A stretch of 64,000 nt of DNA from Apostichopus japonicus (lineage: Eukaryota > Echinodermata > Holothuroidea > Aspidochirotida > Stichopodidae): positions 26,272,376-26,336,375 of the forward strand of contig NC_092567.1 in NCBI RefSeq assembly GCF_037975245.1, read 5' to 3'. The position numbers were made by a program, and so were the translations under genes. Each line of letters starts with the position of its first letter. Positions within the stretch are counted from its first letter, which is position 1. Below the pieces are notes generated by a model. It saw only the letters and a program-made list of their open reading frames with translations. It made no database searches and was not told where the DNA came from. Of the stretch, positions 50,025-61,915 are shown in pieces.

Positions 50025-51145
50025 AACAGCTGGACCAACCAAGAGCTCGTAAAATTAAGAACTTATATAAAATAAAAACTCGACTAATCAGGAGACTGAG
50101 TAATCAAGAGTTTGACTAAATAAGAACGTGACTTATCAAAGGTTCGAATAATTAAAAGCTTGAATAATCAGATCTCAAATTCCAACAAATATCAAGATAT
50201 CATCTAACTAAAGACTTGACTAATCAAAAACTATAGTAATCATAGCTCGAATCATAATTAAGAAATCCACTTGTTAAAAGCTCGACTAATCAATCGCTCG
50301 ACTAATCAATTGCTCGACTAATCAAAAGCTTGATTCACCAAGAGCTTGCTTATTAAGAGCTTGCTTATCAAGAGCTCGACTCATCAAGAGCTCGACTTAT
50401 CGTGATCTCGACTTATCAAGAGCTTGCTTATCAAGAGCTCGACTAATAAAAAGCTCGCTCGACTAATAAAGAGCTTGATTCACCAAGAGCTTGCTTATCA
50501 AGAGCTTGCTTATCAAGAGCTCGACTAATCAAGAGCTTGACTAATCAAGAGCTCGAATAACCAAGAACTCGACTTATCAAGAGCGTCTCATCAAGAGCGT
50601 GACTCATCAAGTGCTTGACTCGTCAAGAGCGTGACTCATCAAGAGCTTGACTTATCAAGAGCTCGACTTATCGAGAGCGTCTCATCAAGAGCGTGACTCA
50701 TCAAGTGCTTGACTCGTCAAGAGCGTGACTCATCAAGAGCTTGACATATCTAGAGCTCGACTAATAAAAAGCTTGACTTATCAAGACTCGACTAATAAAG
50801 AGCTTGACTTATCAAGAGCTCGACTTATCAAGACTCGACTAATAAAGAGCTTGACTCATCAAGAGCTTGACTAATCAAGAGCTCGACTAATCAAAAGCTC
50901 GCTCGACTAATAAAGAGCTTGATTCACCAAGAGCTTGCTTATCAAGAGCTCGACTAATCAAGAGCTTGACTAATCAAGAGCTCGTATAATCAAGAGCTCG
51001 ACTTATCAAGAGCGTCTCATCAAGAGCGTGACTCATCAAGTGCTTGACTCGTCAAGAGCGTGACTCATCAAGAGCGTGACTCATCAAGAGCTTGACTTAT
51101 CAAGAGCTCGACTAATCAAGAGATCGTCTTACCAAGAGCTCGAGT
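50025..51145 (+). repeat. 16-bp minisatellite with higher-order structure
   Basis: About 1.1 kb built on the unit GAGCTCGACTAATCAA and variants (GAGCTTGACTTATCAA, GAGCGTGACTCATCAA). The left quarter is degenerate and the rest ordered. A compound block starting GAGCGTCTCATCAAGAGCGT occurs at 50581, 50675 and 51010. About eight units contain TGACTCA, the AP-1 consensus. Confidence 0.95.
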
Positions 51146-53397
51146 TCAGATTGGTTGATGGTCGCACTCTGGTCGACAACCTAAAGGATGGTGTTGGTTT
51201 CCCGACAAGAAATGTAGGCCGAGTCTCCAGAACACGTACACTTACCGTTCATTCTGTTGTACGACTATACTTGAAAGAATCCAAAGTTATATCTAGTTTT
51301 GTCACTTATACATTGAAGTCAAAATAATGACACTATTTTTGGGATCGGTTCTGTACTCAAAGCTTGACATTAAATTTAATTCATAACTGACTGAACAAGC
51401 AATATTTGATAGCTGGACATATACCCATCCAGTTATAATCATTGTGTTGCCAATCTAACCGTACTTTTATGACAAATTGGATAGATTTCTGTATGCATTG
51501 AGGAAAATAATGGTGATATTTACAAGCTATATGGATTGTCATACCCCTTTAACGAACCAGCAAAGTAAACAACATTGACCATTTGAATTGATTTGACAGC
51601 TAATTGACAATTTTGCTCTCAAATTCTCTGAGATTTTGTCAATGTTTATTCGATTCGTGTAATTCGATCGATAAATGTCTTGAACCGTCCTGAATGTTCT
51701 TTCGTATATAGTTTCTATTTTCAACTTGATCGTTTATCGTCCCTAGCGGGAGATTTAAAAGGAGATCTTTTCAACTTCAGATTAAAATAATTCGTTCCGC
51801 TATAAACTTGAAACTTATATAAGCTTGAATAAGCCCTTCAGACCTGAAGTATATTTATGTTCATTTCACATGTTTTTTTTTTCCGACGTAAAGTTGATGC
51901 CAAATCGCATGGCAATGTAGGTCAGTTGCTTGAGTAGTCAAATTGTCATGTCAATAATGAACTTCACGTCGAAAAATTCAAAAATCCAAAATTTGCTCTT
52001 TACGAAATATTGTACCCCGACATTTTGTAATAGCTCGCACCTACTCGCCCGATAGCCGTCTAAATAAGTCGTACTGCCCTCGTTATTTCTCCCAGTGTTG
52101 TTTCCTAATTCCCCCATGCGGCTGGACAAATATCGAATTGCCTTTTCGTCAAACAGTTCCGATAGAATGATTAACCTGTCATTTATACCTACATAATAAG
52201 AGCTACTTTGGTAGAGGTGGTTAAGTTGAAATGGCACCTACATGAGACGATTCTCATCACTGTAATGTTTTGAATTGTTTATGTTGTTGATATTATATTC
52301 TCCCAGAAAGATGCAACTTAGTTTCATTGGTTGGATTCCCTGTTACCCGACGGTTTTACAAATGTAATATGATCGCGTTAATTTAACCATGGCGCTATAA
52401 ACAGAGCTCCATGATTTAACCCACCCTATCTGCATGACAATCATCAACAAGTGGGCAAATTTCTTTATTTTACACCTACTAAGCTCTGCAATCTGATTGG
52501 TTAATTAACTGCTGAACATATATGGTGGTGTAATAACCGACGCATTGTTTTAATAACAATTGCGGTATTCTGTAATAACGTATGCAACTCGTAATACATG
52601 TTGCATTACAACATATATCAAGTAGACATAAATAATATATGTGTTTGTTAGCTATAATAATCAATTCCTAGTATTGACTACTTTGCTTCCCACTCAGTGA
52701 TCATAGTAATCAGGTTAATAGTGTCGAGAGCTAGGTCAAGCAGCCCAGACAATTGTGTCTCCGGGTTCCCATTTTAAAGTCTTCACTTTTCCTTTAGTAC
52801 AGAATGATAATGAGAATGCACGATTCATTATCCTATAATTCCAGTACCCCTATTATTAAGCCTGACCGCCATGCTGTGCCCCTGCCCCCACCCCCTTTCA
52901 CTCGACCTGAGTACTACAATAAATTATAACTTAAAAGTACATATTCTTCTATCCTGTTAGCTATAATAATCTTCTTGTTAACTCTTCTTGTAGCAATATA
53001 TTTTACAGATTGACAAACATCTGTACTGTTTGCTAAGATGGCCTCGGCTATAGTCATTATAGGATAGAGGTACCAATGTTAATGCCTCCATGTTTTGAGT
53101 AACACAACTTATCCCATTCATAGGAGTCAGTCGGCCCCCTATTTTTGCCGTTAGCTAGATAAATTTATTCCACCCACTCTGCTTTTAACTTTTGAGACAC
53201 AATGATCACTACAACCTTTTCTCTCTTGTTTTGCTTCGAATGTCCACTTCCTTTTGTGATGTAACTTTGCTTCTCTTCGCCATATTGGGAATGAGGAGTA
53301 ACAAACACATATCGATTTAATGTCAACGTTGTCCGTAGATAAGAAAAGAATACCGCCCAGACGCGGGTTTGGTTTTGAAATGACGTTCGTTTAATTG
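51146..53397. other. gene-free sequence
   Basis: No supported gene. Open frames of 60-99 codons are present but show nothing recognisable. Confidence 0.35.
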
Positions 53398-53444
<47 letters not shown>

Positions 53445-53516
53445 TATATATATATATTTATATAAATATATATTTATATATATATATTTATAAATATATA
53501 TTTATATATATATATA

Positions 53517-53590
<74 letters not shown>
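53398..53590. repeat. (TA)n array with AAATATATAT interruptions
   Basis: About 190 bp of TA repeats with regularly placed A/T substitutions in the left half and pure TA in the right half. Confidence 0.97.
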
Positions 53591-53593
<3 letters not shown>

Positions 53594-55548
53594 ATATGCA
53601 GATATTTCTTATATTATCCTTATATTATATAGAAATAGATATTTAAACAACAAATAAATAAACGCAACAAATAACTTTTTCTCACTGAATATTTTCATTC
53701 TTATATGCTCTAAAAGTGGTTAATGCAATATTAACCGAATTTGACAATGCCATGTCACGTGATACAGCCCATAGCATAATTCATAGACACTCGCTATTCG
53801 TACATCTAAATACTTTGAAGTTATCTCGGTTCTAGCATTATGTAGACCTAATTGCAAACTCGTTCTAATATCATCTGACTGATTTCCCTCAAGTATCTCT
53901 CTATCCAATTATTTGAACCACTGGAAGCCAACGGCCTCTCGTGAACAACTTTTTTTTCAATTAATCAAAGCTACCACTTCTCCCGGTGCGTATGTAGACG
54001 GAATTTTAAACAGGTCGGCCGAAATTTCAAGCGAACGTTTCCTTGTCTTTCTGTATCAAATATATTAGCGTCCTGTACCCCGCGAGGTTTAAAAGGCGCT
54101 TACTTTGTAAGGTACACCCTCAAGCAATATTGATAATACTGTAAACATGTTTTTTTGAGTATAATATGAGTCTGTTATTCGTTGTTGGTTTTTTTTAAGG
54201 CTGTCAAATCTGGATTGCAACAAGTCTTTACCGGTGTGACGGTGTCCATAAAAAGAACTAAATCTAAGCAAAAAAAAAATCATTTAAGTACAACGAATCA
54301 TGTAATAAATTGGAGCAAGTATGCAACAATAAATCCCCTTAGGACCAGTTACAATTATTTGCATATGATATGTAGTAACTTATATGTGAAAACTAAACTA
54401 TCTCGTAAATATGCCAACATTATACTATTAACTGAATATATATATATATATATTTGACGTCATCACCTCATACGTTTGACTGACATATAGCTATGCATTG
54501 TCCCCTTATTGCAGAGCAAGTTAACTTATCATAATGTTTAAGAAGTGTCCTGCGTGAAACATTTGGTGACCAGTCTTCCAATCAAGTATAATATAATATT
54601 GTATTATGACATCATCAAATTTCAGTCATATTAGAGGCCAATTTAAATATCATCACAGAAACGCCATAAAAACAGGGGTGCTATTTGACGAACATTGTCA
54701 TTCATAAATTATAATATATTCATCAATATTCCTCTAGTGAGCAACTTTTATATTGTTTTCAACAATTAAAAGTTCTTGAAGTAGGCCTACATATTATAAA
54801 CCTCCACGGGCGAAGTGTTACACACCATCTTAGATACATATGTTGATGATTAATTAGATAACGAAATGGAATGAAACTATTTCGTTCCATTCTAAACCTA
54901 CTGTCATTTTTTATGTTATTGTATTAATGAATGCAAACAGGTTATTCAAATGACCTGTACTTTTTTTTATAGGTGGGGTCTATTGACCTCATGTCGGTGT
55001 TTCAATAAAAATCCCCGGATGGACACGAGATAAAAGAGCTGCGCGGAATAACAACCCTCTGGTAAGGAAACAATTTTACGATCTTGTTTTCGACTAGGTC
55101 TCGCCACTAATTTAGATCGGAAATATCTCTATGTCCTCACATTAACTCCACTTATTAATACACCTTTTGAAGCCACAATATGTCCACATGAGTTTCAAGT
55201 TAAACCACAAAAATGCCCCCGTGGCAGTTTATTTTCCGCTGATCATACATGTCGGCGAAGGCAAAGGCAAATGCAACAGTGTAACTATATATTGTGCATT
55301 GCTTGATATTAAATGCTAATGATGTGATAGTCAATATGGTTATGTATGCATGCAGTCATTGCTTAAATATATACTGAAATGTCACGTGACACTGTTCTGT
55401 GATAGCAGAGTTTTTCTATTCATTAACCATAGAGTCCATTTTGTGTGCCTTTGTCGAGAAATCAAGGAAACAAAAACCAGTGTTTGTTAATATAAGCCGT
55501 TTTTGTTGATAAACATACAAAGCTGTGCAACAGAATAAGTCACATGTC
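53591..55548. other. gene-free AT-rich sequence
   Basis: No supported gene; a short TA microsatellite at about 54436-54452. Confidence 0.35.
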
Positions 55549-55820
55549 CCCCGGCCCCTCGACGTTTGTTTCCCCTCCAGGATTGGATCCCTGGCCCCTC
55601 GACGTTTGTTCCCCTCCCAGGATTGGACCCCTGGCCCCTCGACGTTTGTTCCCCCTCCCAGGATTGGACCCCTGGCCCCTCGACGTTTGTGCCCCTCCCA
55701 GGATTGGACCCCTGGCCCCTCGACGTTTGTTCCCCCTCCCAGGATTGGACCCGGCCCCTCGATGTTTGTTCCCCTCCCAGGATTGGACCCCTGGCCCCTC
55801 GACATTTATCCCCCCCCCCC
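55549..55820 (+). repeat. GC-rich 40/41-bp minisatellite, 7 units
   Basis: CCCCTCGACGTTTGTT followed by CCCAGGATTGGACC repeats seven times. Units are 40 or 41 bp depending on four or five C, and one is shorter. The array ends in an 11-nt C run. It is open in all three plus frames and two minus frames, so its Pro-rich and Gly-rich predicted peptides should not be taken as genes. Confidence 0.95.
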
Positions 55821-56448
55821 ATGATTGGACCCCCTTTCGCCTCCTCTGGATGTATTCTTAATAGATACCTGTCTTAGTGTCCATTGTCAGTCTCAATTAA
55901 TAACAAGATTTTCACATAAATGAAACGAGCCGGGAATAATCTTTCTGGTATCACATAGCAAAGTCTAAGCAAAATTGGCAGATCGCTATCCACAAATGCA
56001 ACTTTGTATAGCAATTTTAGTACTAGGAACCTGCATTGTGTTTCACAAGAGAAAAAATCACAGCTTTCAAAACTGCTATGCAAAATTTGAACACTTAATA
56101 ATACCCTGACGAGTCCAGGTATGACAGCTATAACAGTATACTATATTACATGAGAGCAAATAAGTAATTCGGAATTTAAAATAACCACCCAAGATTATAT
56201 ATAACCTATAGTACGGTTTAATGATATACAGTTACAGCCAGCTGGTTATGTCGGTGTTACTTTAAATAGCTCCATTCATTAGTCTAGGCATGGAGGTAAA
56301 ACTGTTTTTACCTCCATGGTCTAAGTAATTTATCCCCCAAAAAAACAACTTTTCAAGCCGAGGTTCAATTTGGTGATCAATGAGCAACCGTCAAGACCGT
56401 GTCACGTGATATTAGATAGGACAGTGATCTCGATATAGCGGTTTGGAT

Positions 56449-56676
56449 TCATACCACATTACTGCACTCTGCACATAGACACAACATATAATATGTAGGA
56501 ATGTTGTCGCTAGTTAATCTTGCAGCTTCACGTTTCATCAGATATTTCCGGGCCCTCGTCGAGTCTTCTTCAATATTTCTCTTCTTGTTAATGAAGAGTA
56601 AATTTGACAGCTGCTTTGATAGGAGATCGATTATTTCTTGGTCGATAGGGCCGTACTTGACCACAGAAACACGCTA
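56449..56676 (-). CDS. unrecognised possible terminal exon
   Basis: After an acceptor-like CATCCTTATAG the minus strand reads RVSVVKYGPIDQEIIDLLSK, then a Lys/Arg/Glu-rich helical stretch (RARKYLMKREAARL), ending ECSNVV and a TGA. There is no upstream Met in frame, because the TAG of the acceptor closes it. Composition is protein-like (charged, mixed hydrophobic) and less AT-biased than nearby chance frames. A second acceptor-like site (TTTCTTTTTATAG) lies further upstream. No family recognised. It could be a last exon, a decayed retrocopy or chance. Confidence 0.25.
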
Positions 56677-57198
56677 TAAGGATGTCCAGGGTGGAGGACG
56701 TACTATAAAAAGAAAGAAAGAAAACAAAAATAGCTAAAAAGAAGATTTTTTTTTAATGTGACTTTTACTACAGACAATTACTACAGAAACGTTCACTGCT
56801 GTATGCATATGTTACCCAACAGCTACCTATATGTGTGAACAAACAGAGAGAGAGGTAGTGGGACCATGCAAACAAAAATTACTGTAAAAATAATTACAAG
56901 CAACTCCTTTCTCTTCTACCTTCCATCAGCTCTATTGATGAACAAATGCTCTTCACCAGCCCATCTCCCCCTCCCTCACATCTCCTCCCTTATCCTCAGT
57001 CAGAAAATGTCAGTCAGAGAGATATCAAATATTAAAGCTGTAGGGCTGTTTTGTCTGAAATAAACAGATATAATTGAATAAATTTCAATATTTTATATTT
57101 CAGCAACGAAACAAGATATGAAGCAGGGGTTGTCCCTTGTTTTGTTTCGCTTTTAGACTTATCTTTTCTAAATCTGTGACTTCGTAATCCCTTTAAAA

Positions 57199-57238
57199 AT
57201 GTGGCGTGTAATACCGTGCCGGCAAGCTCTGCGTGCAG
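57199..57238 (+). CDS. candidate first coding exon of an unknown gene
   Basis: ATG followed by 12 more codons (MWRVIPCRQALRA) and one base, then a perfect donor CAG|GTAAGT. The peptide is basic and amphipathic with no acidic residue, as in mitochondrial presequences. An acceptor-like TATTTCAG about 100 bp upstream could begin the exon, with the intervening sequence as 5' UTR. It ends in phase 1, matching the candidate exon at 61665. No product can be named. Confidence 0.3.
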
Positions 57239-57630
57239 GTAAGTTGTATTCTATCAAAACCAGGTGGGGATTTTGCACAGTCTAACGTATAGTCAAAACA
57301 GAATGTTTTCAGGAAGTCTGCGCCACTCACAGAGGGGAGTAACTACATGACATTCTCTTACTTCCATGTATGGAAGTACATTGCCCTTGTACATTCATGT
57401 TTCATTATTGTTACACCTTTAGCAAATTTGCTAGTCAAGACAAAATAATTATCAAGTATGCTCAAACTTCAACAAGAATTTTACTGAAAACCTCATGAAA
57501 AACATTTCATATAAATTCTAATATATCTAATAGAACATTTCTAAATGTTTGTGAATAATTAGATATCGTCAGACCCTGCCGGAAACAAACTTGAAGTACG
57601 TTTGAAAACTTTGAGCACAATTACATTTAA

Positions 57631-57983
57631 AGATCTACTTTATTGGCTCCAATTATAGCACGATATAAATAGAAAAGTTTTGTGATTACGCAATTGACCT
57701 GCCACGGTCGTAAATCGACCACAAGCTTTACAATTAGCCTGCATAGCTTCCTAACACCATTAGGCTCTTTGTGTAAACACTGTGTGGAAATATCTTCAAG
57801 TCTACAGTGTAGTTAATCATACAGCGTTCACACAAAGACCCTCATACAAGAAAAAATAGGTGGCAGGCGATGCAGACTAATTGGTAAAAAGAGGTCATTT
57901 TACGACCAAGGCAGGTCGATTACGTAATCCCCTGAAACTTTTCCAAGATAGCGTGTTATAGTTGGGGTCTATACAGCAGACCT
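57631..57983 (-). mobile_element. 353-bp foldback MITE, copy 2
   Basis: Reverse complement of the element at 1577-1929 and the same length. Both flanks are intact TTAA (57627-57630 and 57984-57987). Internal landmarks shared with copy 1 include GATTACGTAATCGACCTGC, AATTAGTCTGCA, TTTACACAAAGAGCCTA and GAACGCTGTATGATTAACT. Like copy 1 it folds back on itself along nearly its whole length. Confidence 0.88.
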
Positions 57984-58373
57984 TTAAGGCCAATACTGAT
58001 GACTTTTAAGATTTTGATTTTGATGACTTGCACAATCCAGTCTATAAATATAGGTTAGGTTCAGTATCCACCATTATAAAATGTCATAGTTACCGTAGCC
58101 TACTTTAATTATTTTAATGAAAGAAATACGATACCATTCCACATATCAGACACTAGGTTAATTCATAATCAGGCGAATTCCGCTTCACTCTTCGATTAAA
58201 TAGGAAATTTAGTTCAACTTGATATAACGAATGTAATGAAACCAATAGACTAAGACCGGAAATGACGTAAATGACACGAACTGCCAAATTTGCACCGAAA
58301 TCAACTTTAATAACTTCAACACAATTGGTAATGGGGATAAAATTCGTTCATACAAAATTGCTTTTCTTGCCAA

Positions 58374-58391
58374 TATATATATATATATATA
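58374..58391. repeat. short (TA)n microsatellite
   Basis: About 18 bp of TA. Confidence 0.8.
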
Positions 58392-61300
58392 TTCGTCTGA
58401 GTTCGAAGGTTGCATAGATGGGTGGCATTGACATCGTATATTTGGAATACCGTGTATCATGATAATCTTATCTTTTTGCAATGTTTCTTTGATTTGTTGG
58501 AAAAGAAAGAGATAACACCTATTCAGAAGAGAGATGACATAAATGAAATATGCCGAGTTAGTGAGATGTCAGTGGGTTCCGACTACAATCAGTTTTAAGC
58601 CCCGAAATATGCTAGAAAATCAATTAAATTGTCAGTTATATCAACACCTCAAAGAACCACCTTCCAGGTATTCCCCTTGATTGAGATCTTTAATTGTCTA
58701 ATTTGAAAATCCTATTGGGAATAATTGAAGGGTATTGTCAAATCTGCCGTGTAAAAGTTATTCATTTTTTTAAGCAATTTATAGCACCACTTTTGAAAAC
58801 TTTTGCAATCTTTTAGCATAATTTGACTGTTAGAAACAACACATGTGATTTAATGTGTATCGGTGATGAGAGAGTGGGTGCTGGTGGGTTGTCTTTCAGT
58901 ACAAATACGTACAGAAACTCTTTCCCCAATCGACAGTTATGAGGGTTGTTCTACTGCATGACGATTTATTTTAATTTAGGTCAAAAATATCCTTTTTAAG
59001 TGACTATAGATTTTTTTTTCTTTAGCCGATCAGGATTTTTCACTGATCAACAAGACTTTGACATGTTACCACACCTTTTCTTCTTTGTGCGTCACATCTG
59101 TAAAGTAACTGTTTTCGCGTTACGTTTATTATTTCTCGTGCCGAGTATTAGACGAAATAGTGTGGAACTGACTAAACTAAAACACTTATATAGTTCTGCT
59201 TAACAAGTATACCCCTGTGAGGCAACTAAATTTAAGACGCTCAATCGCACTACTTTGTCAGTATTGCTATCCGGTTTACCGGTTTCGATCATTTTGGAAT
59301 TGTTAAGACAATCTGGATAACCATTTCAGAAAGGAATAAATGTAGATTCTCCCAGTGGGATAAATCCACTCTATCAATAGCTGCAACCATATTCCTTCAA
59401 CGCAATGTGTCAGGTGGGAATTATTGAGCACGCTTCGTGCGCAGGCGTTTCTGACTGTTTTTTTTTTTTTTTACGTAACGCTATTGTTAGGTATACCGTA
59501 GTATATACTCCCGTGCGTCGCTTATGAAAAATCCCACATCCGAAATTTCAGAAAATTCATATTTTGGTTTGTTTACACATGAGCTGACTTTTAGTGATTA
59601 TGCAGTTTTATATAACATTGTTATATATTATGCAAAGGGAAAACACTCCCGTGAAGAACATATCTACTGTATCTTCACTCAGCTTGAAGCCAATATGTAG
59701 GTTTTGATTTGGCAATAAGATTATCGGAATTCGAGCAGAGAAGTAATATTTTCGGCACTTTAATTTTTTTTGTATTTCATGACACCGCTATGGTCGTTCA
59801 CGGCACCATATAAATATATTTTATAAAGGTGGCCTTTATCTGAAATATACTTATATCATATATATATATATATATATTATCCAGATCCGTATAGATACTT
59901 TATGCAATTGAATGCAATCACTTTTATCATTGACGTAAGTGTGTGCCTGTAGCTTTATACATTCCGATGCGCACCACGCTATAACGTCTCAGGTTACACA
60001 GTAGGCGGCTAAAACCGACTAGAACGAGTCATGCATGAAAATATTGAATTTCGCGAAAGATAAAACGTATGTTGGCAAAGAAAGCGAATCTCCCACAATA
60101 GTTTAAATTTAACAGAAATATGATGGTACTCAAGTAGTTGAATGAGGTTATTTTAAAAATGTCCATTTTAGGAGCAAATATTCGGTTTCACTGAATTACA
60201 TAATTATGATGTCATGAATTATCTTAAATAGACATTTCACCATCGCAACTATTCTGGTGGTAATTTCACCCTTTTTGAACACTATACTAACTTACATGAT
60301 GCACTCAGAATGTAACAATGGGCAGTACTGAATTAACTGTACCCTCCATACTCTACGGCAACATTTGTTTGTCCCCCCCCCCTTCTCCCCACACACCCAA
60401 TGCACTACTCGAAAATGGAAACTTGATGCCCTGAATATATGTTAACTGAAGCCAATTGGCTTTGACGGGCCCTAGTCACCTATCACATCTACTCTCCGAT
60501 TATCCGACTCTGTCCATGGAAATGCTTCACCCTGAAGTGTCATTAGGTGAACTCACTGCGTTCTGTTTGGAGGGGTGATGTGGAAGGGGAAAACAATGAA
60601 TCACCTTAAAGCTGCAAAGCATTCCTTGCATTGTTTCGTGGTATACTCTATGGGGAGACAGCAGTTCTTCCAACTCCCCCCTTTCCGACGCCCCCTCCCC
60701 CCAGAATGAAAAGAATTTTGACCCTCTTATTCTCGGATACAACCATCTTGAAATCGCAAGATTGAAACACTACTTCAAAGGGCGGCCTAGCCATTCATGA
60801 TATGCCCATATCTGTTGCTTGTTTATCATGATTCTAGTAGTATATCTTTGTTATCTGATAATTGATTAACTAGTACAATTCTGTAGCCAGGAATTTTGAG
60901 CAGGATGGGCAACTAACATCCAGAGGGGCACCAACAATGAGGGGCACAATACCCAAACCAAAACCTGTGAAATTTTTATACACATGATAGTGGGTACAAT
61001 TGCTTACACGGGCCGGGGAGGGGAGGGGGGTTGGTGATGGCTCCATTCCGGTCTGGCCACGGGCCTGTTTATATGTTGTTTATATGCTGCCCTTGTCTTC
61101 CTTGTAGGTAACTTCAAAGGTTAAAAACGTAAATGGCAAATCGCAATAGTATATAATTTATATACAATACGCAATTCCTTTTTTTTTTGTATATATTCTG
61201 CTTTAGTTAATTGTACTATTTGGGGGAGGGGAGTGGGGTAGTGGGGAAGGGGAGGGTGTAAAGGGTGGGTGATAATAATCCACATTTATTGGCAAGGGGG

Positions 61301-61664
61301 ATTATTTATAAGCTGTGTAGGTGGGTGGCTTGATGTGAGAATTAGGTGGACCTCCACCCCCTCCCGCCCCACCCACGCACTGCCTAAAATGTCAACAGCC
61401 TGAGATTTGACTGTCTTCGGTACCCGAGAGTTTAGAAGGGTACTTATAATGATATTAGCATGATTTCCTTCACTCGTCCTGATGCAGTTGTACTAGTATT
61501 CGTCTGTACTCTATCTAGAATAAATACGAGAGGAATCGCGGTGAGAGCCCTGTACTCTTATTCGTAGAGAGGTGAGTTCTACTTAGGTACTCGCACCATA
61601 GCACACATACCACGCAGTACCTATATTACATATATACGACAATTGGCTTGTTATATTCCCTTAG
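58392..61664. other. no supported gene
   Basis: If the candidate exons at 57199 and 61665 are real, this is intron. It contains a TA tract at about 59857-59877, C/G-rich stretches near 60373, 61015 and 61222, and a repeat-like segment at about 60890-61075 (GAGGGGCACCAACAATGAGG). The open frame at 59000-59203 follows an acceptor-like CTTTAG but has no recognisable content. Confidence 0.3.
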
Positions 61665-61727
61665 ACTACGACTTCACGGTCGCAGATGAAGTTTTAAGCA
61701 CTTCAAGAAGGAAAGAAGCCCATCCCT
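61665..61727 (+). CDS. candidate internal exon of an unknown gene
   Basis: A 63-nt segment between an acceptor (TATATTCCCTTAG) and a donor CCCT|GTAAGT. Only one frame is open: it completes a split codon with AC, then reads YDFTVADEVLSTSRRKEAHP and one base. It begins and ends in phase 1, so it would join the 57199 exon as a Asp codon (G|AC) without a shift. Part of it is duplicated 138 bp downstream without the splice sites. No family recognised. Confidence 0.25.
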
Positions 61728-61915
61728 GTAAGTTGAAAGCAGGTTAAATTCATGTTCGCTAAAGCATGGACGCTCTGTGATTTCTACGACAGTAAGAGGG
61801 TAGCGTGCGAATTTTCTGGACTTCCTTGGAAAACAAATAGACAAAAGTAAGAGAAGCCCATCTTTGTTTGCGGACAGCAGGTTAACTTCATGTTGGCTAT
61901 TAGAGCACGTGTACC
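61714..61915 (+). repeat. diverged direct duplication, offset 138 bp
   Basis: AGAAGCCCATC, then AGCAGGTTAA and TTCATGTT at matching spacing occur at 61714 and again at 61852. Confidence 0.6.

Noticed and set aside
55416-55877. Several 99-129 codon frames with repeated Pro/Gly-rich units
   Set aside because: They are all produced by the 40/41-bp minisatellite and exist in five frames at once.
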